Below, piece after piece: positions 1-8,714 of a stretch of DNA of 64,000 nucleotides. Within the stretch, counting starts at the first letter, position 1. Each line of letters opens with the position of its first letter. The stretch covers positions 1 to 64,000 of the forward strand of contig CABUPJ010000014.1 in assembly GCA_902493335.1 (NCBI GenBank), in the 5' to 3' direction. The translations under genes and the position numbers were made by a program. Source of the stretch: an uncultured Porphyromonadaceae bacterium (GTDB taxonomy: Bacteria > Bacteroidota > Bacteroidia > Bacteroidales > Muribaculaceae). Below the pieces are notes generated by a model. That model worked only from the letters and a program-made list of their open reading frames with translations, made no database searches and was not told the DNA's origin.

Positions 1-46
1 CCGCGCCGATGGTACTGCGAAAGTGGGAGAGTAGGTCACCGCCCCC
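1..46 (+). rRNA. rrf: 5S ribosomal RNA, 3' end (partial)
   Basis: The first 46 bases match the 3' end of bacterial 5S rRNA: the GATGGTACTGC segment, the GTGGGAGAGTAGGTC segment and a CGCC-rich end. The rest of the gene lies before the window. A strong terminator follows directly, so this is the end of an rRNA operon read on the plus strand. The exact 3' end is estimated. Confidence 0.88.
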
Positions 47-51
47 TCTAC

Positions 52-94
52 GAAGTCCGGAGAGACATCAGTCTCCCCGGGCTTCTTTTTTTTT
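52..94 (+). terminator. rRNA operon terminator
   Basis: A 15-base arm (52-66) and its near-perfect complement (71-85) flank an ATCA loop and run into about ten T residues (85-94). This is a textbook intrinsic terminator closing the rRNA operon. Confidence 0.9.
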
Positions 95-339
95 GCCCCG
101 GCACGTCAGACTGGACTGACAGCGGGTATAATACGAGTATAATATTTGTATGTCGTCGGGGTGTTGTACCGTGCATTGTTGCATGAGTCAGCACATTTTT
201 ATTGTTTTGCATGCGGTAAATATCAATTCTTTTAATACCTTTGTGATTGATTTCCCTTCGGGGTGTCAGACATTTTATATACAAGAGCGTTATTGAAACT
301 CATCGTTAACTATCGAATTCTCGCAAAGTTTGAAGGGGA

Positions 340-563
340 CGACGAGGGTGGCAACAATGCTCACGCTATGGCTATATACATCCGTTCGACGGGCATATAT
401 ATCCTTCCAGCGTGGGCGACTGTTGCTTATCCGTCCCCCTGGCAATGCGAGAAGCCTGATAGTTGGATAAGCCAATACAGTCCCTGCGCTTTTGTCATTT
501 TATATCGTTTGCTGTTTCTTGGGGGATTGGGAGACACCGTAGAATCTAATAACTAAAATGACA
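340..563. other. Gene-free, strongly foldable region before the BspA-like gene
   Basis: No convincing gene was found between 95 and 562. The stretch can fold: GCAACA (351-356) pairs with TGTTGC (421-426), nested inside are nine pairs between 359-367 and 409-417, and a small CCG/CGG hairpin lies near 382-392. A second hairpin uses GCTTATCC (425-432) and GGATAAGC (465-472); it shares two bases with the first, so the two cannot form fully together. A third perfect 10-bp inverted repeat (493-502 with 554-563) would bury the ribosome-binding region and first base of the downstream start codon. No clear TAnnTTTG promoter was found in front of it. It could be a structured leader, an independent RNA or a mobile relic. 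Confidence 0.4.
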
Positions 564-2503
564 TGAAAACAAGTTTCAGTAAAATTCTTTTGTCCTTTAT
601 CCTAATTTTATCAGTCTCACTATCGGCCCATGCTTATGATTACCTGCGTAATGGCATTTGTTATGACATCGTTGACAGTGAGCTCGCAACCGCGGCTGTT
701 TCAGGTTACACAAATGAACTGAACGGCGAGGAGATAATTCCTGAAATAGTAAAAATTAACGGGAAAACATACACGGTCGCCTTTCTCAAAGAAAATGCAT
801 TTGCTTTTGCAAAGAGTTTGACCGGAGTGAAGCTCCCTAATACCATTACTTCAATTTCCGGCAGTGCTTTTATGTATTGCTCGGAGTTAAAGACTGTAAC
901 ACTGCCGGACGCTGTCACCGAAATATGCGACAATGCCTTCGAAGGTTGCTCGAACCTTGCATCTGTGACTCTGCCTGCGACTGTCAAGACAATCGGCAAA
1001 TCCGCTTTTATGAGTTGCTATGAATTGGTTTCATTGAATATCCCCGCTTCAGTAACCTCAATCGGCGAAGACTTTGTGAGTGGATGTCGGAAACTTGAAA
1101 ATATTACCGTTGCCGTCAATAACGAAAATTACGCCTCAGTTGACGGACTTCTTTATAACAAGGGCGTCACTGAGCTGATAGTTTGCCCTCCCGGCAGCCT
1201 GATTAAAGATTTAGTAATACCTGCGACTGTGAAAACGGTTTTAACGGCTGCGCTTTACCGTGTGAATAGCCTCAACTCACTGACGATTCCCGCTTCGGTG
1301 ACTGAGATTTCAGGCAGTGCAATAAGTGGTTGCTCAAATCTGGCCTCGATAACTGTCGCCGATGATAATAGCGTGTATGCATCGGATGACGGCATCCTGT
1401 ATGACAAAAACAAAACTTTGTTAATATTATGTCCTCAGTCCAAAACAAATATCACTATACCTGCAACCGTTATTACTATAGGAAATAGCGCATTCAGTTT
1501 CTGTGGAGCAATAACGTCATTAAATATACCGGAATCTGTTACGTCAATCGGGACATGGGCCTTTTCGGGTTGCTCAAATCTTGCAGCGGTCACGATTCCC
1601 GGTTCTGTAACGGCGATTGGTGATGGAGCGTTTAATAATTGTTCGAGCCTTACAGAAATCAAAATTCCCGAATCTGTCACGGCGATAAACGGCAGTACAT
1701 TCTCATTCTGTGCTAATCTTAAAACATTGTCAATACCCGAGTCTGTCACAACAATCGGCGATTTCGCGATATCGGATTGCAGAAGTCTCACAAATATTAC
1801 AATTCCGAGCGCGGTGACATCTATTGGCATGGGAGCTTTCAACAACTGTTCGAGCTTCTCCGAGATTGAACTTCCCGGTAAAATCACAACGATCAGCGAC
1901 AGACTCTTCTACGGATGTTCAGGATTGACCAAGGTAGAAATCCCCTCTTCGGTCACGTCAATCAGCAGAGATGCATTTTCGGGCTGCTCAAGTCTTAAGA
2001 CTGTCACCATTCCCAATTCTGTCACTGGCATAGGTAATAACGCCTTCGCCTATTGCTCGGCTCTCACAGAGCTTAGAATCCCCGAATCAGTCGTAACGAT
2101 TGGCAACTGGGCGTTTACGGGTGTGAAATTTTCGAGCGTCTACTGTGAGTGGTCGACGCCGATAAGCTGTGATGAAGCGGTGTTCAGCGATTACAATGCT
2201 ACACTTTACGTTCCCAAAGGCTACACTCCGGCATATAAAAGCGTCACACCCTGGAGCGGTTTCGCGAATGTCGCCGAATATGACTACTCGGGCATCAGCG
2301 AAACGGAGGCCCCCAATATCAGCATTTTGGTTAAGGATGGCGTTATAACTGTTGACGGTCTTGGCGAGGACGAGACGATAACGGTCTATGACCTGCAGGG
2401 TCACATTGTCTACACCGGCAATGCAGCGACAACAGACCGCCTGACCAAAGGAATTTATATCGTGCGCAGCTCTTCGACATCAGTTAAAATCACTGTGAAA
2501 TAA
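563..2503 (+). CDS. BspA-like leucine-rich repeat surface protein
   Basis: The 646-residue protein begins with a signal peptide (about residues 1-24, ending in SAHA). Residues of about 70-530 are tandem BspA/TpLRR-type (LRR_5) repeats of about 23 residues, with the recurring pattern of hydrophobic positions, IP, SVTSIG and AFxxCS. The last ~75 residues look like the short beta-rich tail of type IX secretion (type A) cargo: ITVYDLQGHIVYTG, then a KGIYIV motif. The family comprises cell-surface or secreted proteins used in adhesion and host or bacterial contact; the ligand here cannot be read. It stands alone, and a start-codon-sequestering hairpin may control its translation. Whether this organism has a type IX system is not visible in the window. 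Confidence 0.85.
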   Translation: MKTSFSKILLSFILILSVSLSAHAYDYLRNGICYDIVDSELATAAVSGYTNELNGEEIIPEIVKINGKTYTVAFLKENAFAFAKSLTGVKLPNTITSISGSAFMYCSELKTVTLPDAVTEICDNAFEGCSNLASVTLPATVKTIGKSAFMSCYELVSLNIPASVTSIGEDFVSGCRKLENITVAVNNENYASVDGLLYNKGVTELIVCPPGSLIKDLVIPATVKTVLTAALYRVNSLNSLTIPASVTEISGSAISGCSNLASITVADDNSVYASDDGILYDKNKTLLILCPQSKTNITIPATVITIGNSAFSFCGAITSLNIPESVTSIGTWAFSGCSNLAAVTIPGSVTAIGDGAFNNCSSLTEIKIPESVTAINGSTFSFCANLKTLSIPESVTTIGDFAISDCRSLTNITIPSAVTSIGMGAFNNCSSFSEIELPGKITTISDRLFYGCSGLTKVEIPSSVTSISRDAFSGCSSLKTVTIPNSVTGIGNNAFAYCSALTELRIPESVVTIGNWAFTGVKFSSVYCEWSTPISCDEAVFSDYNATLYVPKGYTPAYKSVTPWSGFANVAEYDYSGISETEAPNISILVKDGVITVDGLGEDETITVYDLQGHIVYTGNAATTDRLTKGIYIVRSSSTSVKITVK

Positions 2504-2528
2504 ACACACTTACTGCATTTTAAGCGCA

Positions 2529-2557
2529 GCGGCCCCGGGGCAAATGTCCCGGGCCGC
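2529..2557. terminator. GC-rich hairpin between convergent genes
   Basis: GCGGCC(C)CGGG pairs with CCCGGGCCGC around a short A-rich loop, with one bulged C. It sits between the convergent LRR and outer-membrane genes, so it could stop transcription from both sides. The T tract is short. Confidence 0.55.
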
Positions 2558-2583
2558 AGTTTATCAAGTATATAGACGAGTCT

Positions 2584-3243
2584 TTAAAAGTTGTAGGTGA
2601 GAGAGGCGAAGGCGCCCTGAAAGCCGTTGCTGCGGTCGTAGAAGCGGTCGAAGCTGATGCCGTCGTAGCTCATGTGGCGGCGACGGCTGAAGATGTCAAG
2701 GTTTGATATTTCGTAGCCGATGATGAAGTTGCAGCGATAGACGTTGATACAGAGGCCTGCACGGCAGTCGAGTGAGAGCCACTGTCCGCGGTTTGAGCTG
2801 ACATGACGGTAGTCGGTGGTGATAAGGTCGTGGATGATGTCGATTGTGACGCTTTCGTAGGGTATGCACATCATCACGCCCGGTTCGGCAATGATGCCGA
2901 AGCCTGCGTCGCGTATCTTGAAAAGTATCGGAGAGTTGATGACAATCGACGGTCTGAGATAGAGGTTGGAGATTTTGCTGTCGTCGTCATTAAGGCTCCA
3001 GCCGCTACCGCTGGGATATCCGTCGTGGAGTATCTGTTTCCACGCACCAATGGCGCAACCGGCACCGATATATTTGCAGAACATATAGTGGTATGAAAAG
3101 TCGAGCTGCCATGTGTCGACCGATGTCAGTGAGCCGCTGACGGCGGCCCGGTTGTGGGTGAAGCCGTCGTCGCGCTCGAAATCTGACGCCGCAGCGCTTA
3201 TGACGGAAAACAGCAGGGATGTGATGAGGAAACGTAATTTCAT
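2584..3243 (-). CDS. Small outer-membrane beta-barrel protein, function unknown
   Basis: The 219-residue protein has a signal peptide (about residues 1-19, cut after ISAAAS). The rest is rich in alternating hydrophobic and polar strands with many aromatic residues, and it ends in a phenylalanine (LTYNF), as expected for a substrate of the Bam machinery. This suggests an 8- to 10-stranded barrel of the kind common in Bacteroidales. No enzymatic motif is visible. It is transcribed in the same direction as the OPT transporter gene, but the terminator-like hairpin between them argues against a shared transcript. Function is not recognised. Confidence 0.6.
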   Translation of the reverse strand: MKLRFLITSLLFSVISAAASDFERDDGFTHNRAAVSGSLTSVDTWQLDFSYHYMFCKYIGAGCAIGAWKQILHDGYPSGSGWSLNDDDSKISNLYLRPSIVINSPILFKIRDAGFGIIAEPGVMMCIPYESVTIDIIHDLITTDYRHVSSNRGQWLSLDCRAGLCINVYRCNFIIGYEISNLDIFSRRRHMSYDGISFDRFYDRSNGFQGAFASLTYNF

Positions 3244-3263
3244 TTTTTATAGATGTAGAAAAA

Positions 3264-3304
3264 GACTCCCGGCAAAGCCGGGTTAAAGGCTAAGACCGGG
3301 AGTC
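3264..3304 (-). terminator. Terminator of the OPT transporter gene
   Basis: GACTCCCGG (3264-3272) pairs with CCGGGAGTC (3296-3304). A smaller hairpin, CCCGG/CCGGG (3268-3282), reuses the same left arm, so two mutually exclusive stems are possible just after the OPT stop codon. Confidence 0.55.
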
Positions 3305-3319
3305 TGAATTGAGTTATAA

Positions 3320-5317
3320 TCAGTTTTTCTTTGCTTTGCAGGCGCTGATGTAGAGGAAGGCGATGATGGCCGCGTAAGCCACGATACCGAGTACCTGCGG
3401 GGTGAATTCCATGCCGTTTGAGGGCACTTCGTGTCCGCACATGATTGTGATGGCGGCGAAGACGCCGAAGAGGGCGCCGCCGGCGATGAGTCCCGACGAG
3501 ATGAGTGTGCCGCGGTCGCTGCGTGCCTTGCAGACGGCCGGATCTTTGCTGCTGCGGCCGACAAACCATGAGACGAGTCCGCCGACGAGCATCGGGGTGT
3601 TGAGGTGGAGAGGCAGGAACATGCCGAGACAGAAGGCAAGGGCGGGAACGCCGAGCCAGTTGAGTATCAGGGCGAGGATGGCGCCGATGATATAGAGCAT
3701 CCATGGAGTGCTGCCGCCCATCATCATGGGTTCGAGCACTTTTGCCATAGCGTTGGCCTGAGGTGCTGCGAGGGCGTCGTCGCCGGTGAAGCCGTAGACG
3801 TTGTTGAGCATGAGAATGACGCCGCCGACAGTTGCTGCCGAGATGAGTGTGCCGGCAAATTTCCATGTCTCCTGTTTGCGAGGAGTCGAGCCGAGCCAGT
3901 AGCCGATCTTGAGGTCGGTGACAAAGCCGCCGGCCATTGAGAGGGCGGTGCAGACGACACCGCCGACGACCATCGAGGCGACGATGCCCGAGGTGCCGCG
4001 CAGGCCGATGGCGACGAAGATGCCCGAGGCGATGATGAGTGTCATGAGTGTCATGCCGCTGACAGGATTGCTGCCGACGATGGCGATGGCATTGGCTGCG
4101 ACGGTGGTGAAGAGGAAGGCGATGACGGTGACGACGAGCCATGCGATCAGAGCCTGCCAGAATGTATGGATGACGCCTGTCCAGAAGAAGACGAGGACGG
4201 CAATGAGGGCGATGAAGATGAAGTAGGCGATATGTTTCATCGAAATGTCGCGCTGCCAGCGGATTTCGGCTTTACCGGTGGCCGAGCCTTTGAGCTCGCG
4301 AGAAGCCAGTCCGACAGCCTGGGCGATGATGTTCCATGATTTGACGATGCCGATGATGCCGGCCATTGCGATGCCGCCGATGCCGATGAGACGGGCATAG
4401 TCGCGGAAGATGTCATTGGCGCTCATGGCGGCTATGTCGGCGCTGCCGTAGCTACCCATCAGTGGAATGATGAACCACCAGACGAATATCGATCCGGCGA
4501 AGATGACAAAGGCATAGCGGAGACCGACTATATAGCCGAGGCCGAGCACGGCGGCGCCTGTGTTGCACGAGAAGACGAATTTGGTCTTGTCGGCGATTGC
4601 CTGTCCCCATGTGTAGGCTGTCGTGGTGATGCTTTCGGCCCACCAGCCGAATGTGGCGACGATGTAGTCGTAGAGACCGCCGACAACAGAGGCTATCAGC
4701 AGTGTCTTGGCCTGTCCGCCGGTGCTGTTTTTTGCCTGGCTGCTCATGAGCACCTGTGTTGTGGCCGTGGCTTCGGGGAAGGGATACTTGCCGTGCATGT
4801 CCTTGACGAAATACTTGCGGAAGGGAATGAAGAAGAGTATGCCTAAGATGCCGCCGAAGAGCGAGCTGAGGAATATCTCGAGGAAGTTGACCGTGATGTC
4901 GGGATAAGTGGCCTGAAGGATATAGAGAGCCGGGAGGGTGAAGATGGCGCCGGCGACGATGACGCCCGAGCAAGCTCCGATCGACTGGATGATGACGTTC
5001 TGACCGAGGGCATTCTCTTTTTTCAGTGCGCCAGACACGCCGACGGCGATGATGGCGATGGGAATCGCGGCCTCGAAGACCTGACCGACTTTGAGGCCGA
5101 GGTAGGCTGCCGCGGCGCTGAAGACGACGGCGAGAATGAGACCGAGGGTGACGGAGTAGGGTGTCACTTCGGCGTAATCTCGGGCCGGATGCATCACCGG
5201 GCGATAGGTTTCGTCGGCAGCCAGCTCGCGGAATGCGTTGTCTGGCATTTCCACCGGGTCAACGTCGTTCGCGGGCGGTACGGCGGCCGCACGATTGATT
5301 TTCTGGGTTGAGTTCAT
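3320..5317 (-). CDS. OPT family oligopeptide transporter
   Basis: The 665-residue integral membrane protein has roughly 15 hydrophobic segments, starting after a ~50-residue polar N-terminus. Family hallmarks include SVTLGLILAVVFSAAAAYLGLKVG near residues 55-75, the GxxxF-type motif region PFPEATATTQVL near 180 and NPVSGMTL near 420. These match the bacterial OPT (YSL-like) branch, which imports small peptides or metal-chelate complexes across the inner membrane by proton symport. The substrate cannot be told from sequence. Length is normal. It appears to be a single-gene unit followed by its own hairpin. The open frames seen antisense to it are artefacts of its biased codon use. Confidence 0.88.
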   Translation of the reverse strand: MNSTQKINRAAAVPPANDVDPVEMPDNAFRELAADETYRPVMHPARDYAEVTPYSVTLGLILAVVFSAAAAYLGLKVGQVFEAAIPIAIIAVGVSGALKKENALGQNVIIQSIGACSGVIVAGAIFTLPALYILQATYPDITVNFLEIFLSSLFGGILGILFFIPFRKYFVKDMHGKYPFPEATATTQVLMSSQAKNSTGGQAKTLLIASVVGGLYDYIVATFGWWAESITTTAYTWGQAIADKTKFVFSCNTGAAVLGLGYIVGLRYAFVIFAGSIFVWWFIIPLMGSYGSADIAAMSANDIFRDYARLIGIGGIAMAGIIGIVKSWNIIAQAVGLASRELKGSATGKAEIRWQRDISMKHIAYFIFIALIAVLVFFWTGVIHTFWQALIAWLVVTVIAFLFTTVAANAIAIVGSNPVSGMTLMTLIIASGIFVAIGLRGTSGIVASMVVGGVVCTALSMAGGFVTDLKIGYWLGSTPRKQETWKFAGTLISAATVGGVILMLNNVYGFTGDDALAAPQANAMAKVLEPMMMGGSTPWMLYIIGAILALILNWLGVPALAFCLGMFLPLHLNTPMLVGGLVSWFVGRSSKDPAVCKARSDRGTLISSGLIAGGALFGVFAAITIMCGHEVPSNGMEFTPQVLGIVAYAAIIAFLYISACKAKKN

Positions 5318-5344
5318 TGAAATGTGATGGTTATTGATTATTTG

Positions 5345-6991
5345 TTATTTTGCCGGTATTTTAAGGCGTTGGCCAATGTTGATTTTATCGACCCTGAGGT
5401 TGTTGGCTACCTTTATAGCCTTGACGGTGACACCGTAGCGCTTGGCTATCTTCGAGAGACTCTCGCCGCTGCGAACTTTATGGGTCACGGCTTTTGGCTT
5501 GGGTGTCTGTTTTTTCTTTACCTCTTTGGGCTTGGGTTGCTCTTTTTCTTTCTCGACGACAGAAGCGCTGTCGATGATTTCGCCGGCACCGGGACGTGTG
5601 GCGATAATGCTGTCGCCGGGTATGCTGTCACCCGGCGTGATGATAGAGTCAGTCACGACAGCGGTAGAATCGGCGACGGGAGGCGTCGGAGTAATGTAGC
5701 GGCGTTTGTATGTGTTGATTTTGAGTCGCTGGCCGGTCTTGACACGTTTGCCGACCTTGTTGGCGCTGCGGATTGACGAGACGGTGACGCCGTAGCGACG
5801 TGCGATAGAGGCGAGGGTCTCACCTTTTCTGACCTTATGGTATTTGACTGTCAGCTCGTCGACATATTCGCCCTTCGAGTCAGAGCCCGTGACGGTGCCG
5901 TCAGAGGGTTCGACGACGCTGCGGCGCGCATAAAGCGAGCTGTCGTGGTTGGCGATCGAGTCTTCGTTGGCAAGATAGGCGTAGACCTGAAGCGATGGCA
6001 GTACAAGCGAGTAGGGACGGATGTCACCGGGAATCAGATCTTTGCGATATTGAGGGTTGAGCACTCTGATTTCCTCGACCGGTATGTCGAGCACGTCGGA
6101 GATCTGTTTGAAATGTATGCGGCGGCTGATGTGTATCGTGTCGGTGACGATGGGTCTGCGTGCCAGAGCGGGCGAGATGTTGTGCTTGTCATAATGGGTC
6201 ATGACATAGTTGGCTGCGATGAAAGCGGGCACATATCCGCGGGTCTCGGCGGGCAGGAAGGGATAAATCTCCCAAAAGTCCTTTTTACCGCCGCCGGCTC
6301 TACGGAGCGCTTTGTTGACATTGCCGGGGCCGCAGTTATATGCGGCGATGGCAAGCGACCAGTCGCCGAATGTGTTATAGAGCTGCATGAGGTAATCGGC
6401 CGCTGCCTCGGATGATTTGTAGGGGTCACGGCGTTCGTCGACGAGCGAGCTGACCTCGAGGCCGAGACCTGAAGCCGTCGGAAGCATGAACTGCCACAGA
6501 CCCGTTGCACCGGCGCGCGAGACTGCGACAGGATTGAGAGCCGACTCGATGACGGGGAGGTATTTCAGTTCGAGGGGCATGCCGCGCTTGTCAAGAGCCT
6601 GTTCGAAAATCGGCATATAATATAGACTCATGCCGAGCATATTCTCGACGAGTTGCTTCTTTCGGTCGGCATACATGTTTATAAAGCTTTTGACGACGGA
6701 GTTGAAAGGCATCTCGATGACTGTCGGCAACTGGCCGAGGCGGTCGATGATGACTTCGTCGGGTGTATCGACCGAAGGACGCGAGTCAGCCTCGCGGTCG
6801 AGGACGGCATAGTTGCGGAGATACCAGTTTTCCTGCATCTTCTTTATGTCGGTCTCGAAGCTTTCGGGATAGATTATGGTGTTGTCGTGTATCGAATCTT
6901 TGATGGTCAGGAGCGACTGTGCCGTCGCGCCGAAAATGAAGGCCGAGGCGGCGACTGCAGTCAGATATCGTTTGAAGTTGATTTGAGGCAT
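5345..6991 (-). CDS. mltD: Membrane-bound lytic transglycosylase with LysM domains (MltD-like)
   Basis: The 548-residue protein has an N-terminal signal peptide (about residues 1-24). A family 1 SLT (Slt70-like) domain covers roughly residues 110-260, with the catalytic glutamate in VIESALNP, then GLWQFM and AAYNCGPGNV motifs. Two LysM peptidoglycan-binding repeats follow, near residues 385-427 and 504-547, each starting with a HKVR-G-E signature and separated by a Thr/Pro/Lys-rich linker. The enzyme cleaves glycan strands in the periplasm, leaving 1,6-anhydroMurNAc ends. It lies immediately downstream of the DUF5683 and par genes, a gene order common in Bacteroidales, so it probably shares their transcript. 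Confidence 0.92.
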   Translation of the reverse strand: MPQINFKRYLTAVAASAFIFGATAQSLLTIKDSIHDNTIIYPESFETDIKKMQENWYLRNYAVLDREADSRPSVDTPDEVIIDRLGQLPTVIEMPFNSVVKSFINMYADRKKQLVENMLGMSLYYMPIFEQALDKRGMPLELKYLPVIESALNPVAVSRAGATGLWQFMLPTASGLGLEVSSLVDERRDPYKSSEAAADYLMQLYNTFGDWSLAIAAYNCGPGNVNKALRRAGGGKKDFWEIYPFLPAETRGYVPAFIAANYVMTHYDKHNISPALARRPIVTDTIHISRRIHFKQISDVLDIPVEEIRVLNPQYRKDLIPGDIRPYSLVLPSLQVYAYLANEDSIANHDSSLYARRSVVEPSDGTVTGSDSKGEYVDELTVKYHKVRKGETLASIARRYGVTVSSIRSANKVGKRVKTGQRLKINTYKRRYITPTPPVADSTAVVTDSIITPGDSIPGDSIIATRPGAGEIIDSASVVEKEKEQPKPKEVKKKQTPKPKAVTHKVRSGESLSKIAKRYGVTVKAIKVANNLRVDKINIGQRLKIPAK

Positions 6992-7019
6992 ATCGTTGGG
7001 TTAATGGAGGTTGAGCGTG

Positions 7020-7787
7020 TCAGAAAGTCAGTGCCCAGAGCAGGCCGAATGATGGTTTTGCCCCCCGGCCGTCTCTGAATACGGCCGGAGAGACATCGAT
7101 GGAGAGCTCGGGAGTGACGTCGAAGTGCGAGAGCGAGGCGTCGACATAGGCGTCGACCATGGCTATGAGATAGACGCCGACCATGCAGATGACGCAGAGG
7201 TCGCGGTTGCGGCGGTAGAAGTTCTTGCGGGAGCGCAGAAGGTTTGTCAGCCATGTCTTGTCGAGGTCTTCCTCTTTTGTCGTGGGGGGGAAGAAGTCCA
7301 TGTAAGACTTGGTCGACGGGTCGGTATCCATGATGTCGCGGTAGGCTTTCGTGTAGTCGGAGAGCATGCCGTTGTTCCATGAAGTCGCGTAGCCGAGGCC
7401 CATGAAGCCGCCGATAACGATGGGGAGTTTCCAATAACGCCGGTTGTAAATCTGGCCGAGTCCGGGGAAGAGGGCCGACATCCAGACGGCACGTGTCGGG
7501 TCGGGATTGAAAGTTGTCTCGCGTTCCTCCCACACATCGTAGGGGTTGTATTTGACGACATTGACCGTGTCGGCACTGACGACAGAGAGCGAGTCGCCGC
7601 GTGTGTCGAATTCGAGGCCCTCGACGACGGCAGCTTTTTCGATGGGCGCTCCGACGGGTATGCTGTCGGGAAATTCGCCCTCAGGCACGTCGGCCGAGAC
7701 CGAGGCGGCCACGCAGAGCATGGACGTCAGCGCGGCCGTGCGCAGACGGCACATGATTGAGGGTATAGTGATTGGTTTTGACGGCAT
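7020..7787 (-). CDS. DUF5683 domain membrane protein
   Basis: The 255-residue protein carries a signal-like hydrophobic N-terminus (about residues 10-32) and a DUF5683 core, recognisable from PTRAVWMSALFPGLGQIYNRRYWKLPIVIGGFMG near residues 95-130 (glycine-rich GLGQIYN turn and paired membrane segments), plus another membrane segment near 195-215. The family is common in Bacteroidota next to parAB, and its role is unknown; an envelope function linked to cell division or peptidoglycan is plausible from the neighbours. The gene sits 15 bases after parB and 28 bases before the transglycosylase gene, consistent with one operon. Confidence 0.8.
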   Translation of the reverse strand: MPSKPITIPSIMCRLRTAALTSMLCVAASVSADVPEGEFPDSIPVGAPIEKAAVVEGLEFDTRGDSLSVVSADTVNVVKYNPYDVWEERETTFNPDPTRAVWMSALFPGLGQIYNRRYWKLPIVIGGFMGLGYATSWNNGMLSDYTKAYRDIMDTDPSTKSYMDFFPPTTKEEDLDKTWLTNLLRSRKNFYRRNRDLCVICMVGVYLIAMVDAYVDASLSHFDVTPELSIDVSPAVFRDGRGAKPSFGLLWALTF

Positions 7788-7802
7788 TTTTTGTTGCGGA
7801 GG

Positions 7803-8696
7803 CTATTGCTGTTTTAATGTGTCGAAGAGCGTGATGAGCCTTTCGAGGTCGTCGTCGTTGTCGAAGGGGAAAGTGATTTTGCCTTTGCCCGATTTGTCGC
7901 AGGTAAACTTCACGTTGGTCTTGAATGCCGACGACAGATGCTTCTTGAGGATGTCGTAGTCGCCTGAAGTATATCGTGAACTGCCGGTCTTGGGGGCGAT
8001 GTCGGTCTTGGCGATGTCGCCGTTCTGGTAGGCTTTGGCAAGTTCTTCGACGCGGCGTACTGACAGGCCGTGACGCAGGGTGTCGTTGTATAGCTTGAGC
8101 TGCAGCGACGGGTCTGAGATTGTCAGCAGCGCGCGGGCATGACCCATGTCGACTCGTTTGTCGCGAAGACCGAGCTGTACTTCGGCGGGCAGTTTGAGCA
8201 GGCGCAGGAAGTTGGCGATGGTGGCGCGCTTCTTGCCGATGCGCTCGCTGAGACGTTCCTGTGTGAGGTTATACTGGTCGATGAGTTTCTTGAAAGTCAG
8301 GGCGATTTCGATGGCGTTGAGGTCTTCGCGCTGGATGTTCTCGATGAGAGCCATCTCGGTCAGCTCGACCTCGTTGGCTGTGCGTATATATGCCGGGATA
8401 GTCTTGAGTCCGGCTTTCAGAGCCGCGCGGTAGCGGCGTTCGCCGGCGATGATCTGGTAACTCTCGGGCCCGAGCTTGCGAAGCGAAATCGGCTGTATGA
8501 CACCGAGTTCGCGGATTGAGGCGGCGAGGTCGTCGAGAGCTTCCTCGTCGAAGGTCGTGCGCGGCTGTTCGGGATTGGGGCTTATCATCGACAGATCGAT
8601 GTCGTTTATGGCTGACGAACCTCTTGCGGGTACGTCGTCCATCGATATGAGAGAGCCGAGGCCTCGCCCCAGTGCGTTTCTTTTCGGTTGTGACAT
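7803..8696 (-). CDS. parB: Chromosome-partitioning protein ParB (CTPase, parS-binding)
   Basis: The 297-residue protein has the ParB/Spo0J layout: a short N-terminal LGRGLGSLI motif that stimulates ParA, a ParB/sulfiredoxin nucleotide-binding domain (about 30-125) with the GERRYRA motif, a helix-turn-helix DNA-binding region (about 130-200), and a C-terminal dimerisation part. It loads on parS sites and spreads as a CTP-dependent clamp to organise the replication origin region. The stop of parA and start of parB are 18 bases apart, so they form an operon. No confident parS site was found nearby. Confidence 0.95.
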   Translation of the reverse strand: MSQPKRNALGRGLGSLISMDDVPARGSSAINDIDLSMISPNPEQPRTTFDEEALDDLAASIRELGVIQPISLRKLGPESYQIIAGERRYRAALKAGLKTIPAYIRTANEVELTEMALIENIQREDLNAIEIALTFKKLIDQYNLTQERLSERIGKKRATIANFLRLLKLPAEVQLGLRDKRVDMGHARALLTISDPSLQLKLYNDTLRHGLSVRRVEELAKAYQNGDIAKTDIAPKTGSSRYTSGDYDILKKHLSSAFKTNVKFTCDKSGKGKITFPFDNDDDLERLITLFDTLKQQ

Positions 8697-8714
8697 GATG
8701 GTTTATATTGAAGC

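Noticed and set aside
263..556. 97-codon plus-strand frame and 61-codon minus-strand frame before the BspA-like gene
   Set aside because: No start context, signal or family resemblance; the sequence is better explained as foldable non-coding DNA.
900..2150. Tandem direct-repeat pattern resembling a CRISPR or satellite array
   Set aside because: It codes in frame for diverged leucine-rich repeats; no constant repeat/spacer lengths.
3240..4142. 300-codon Arg/His-rich frame on the same strand as the OPT gene
   Set aside because: It is a frame-shifted shadow of the OPT gene with low-complexity composition.
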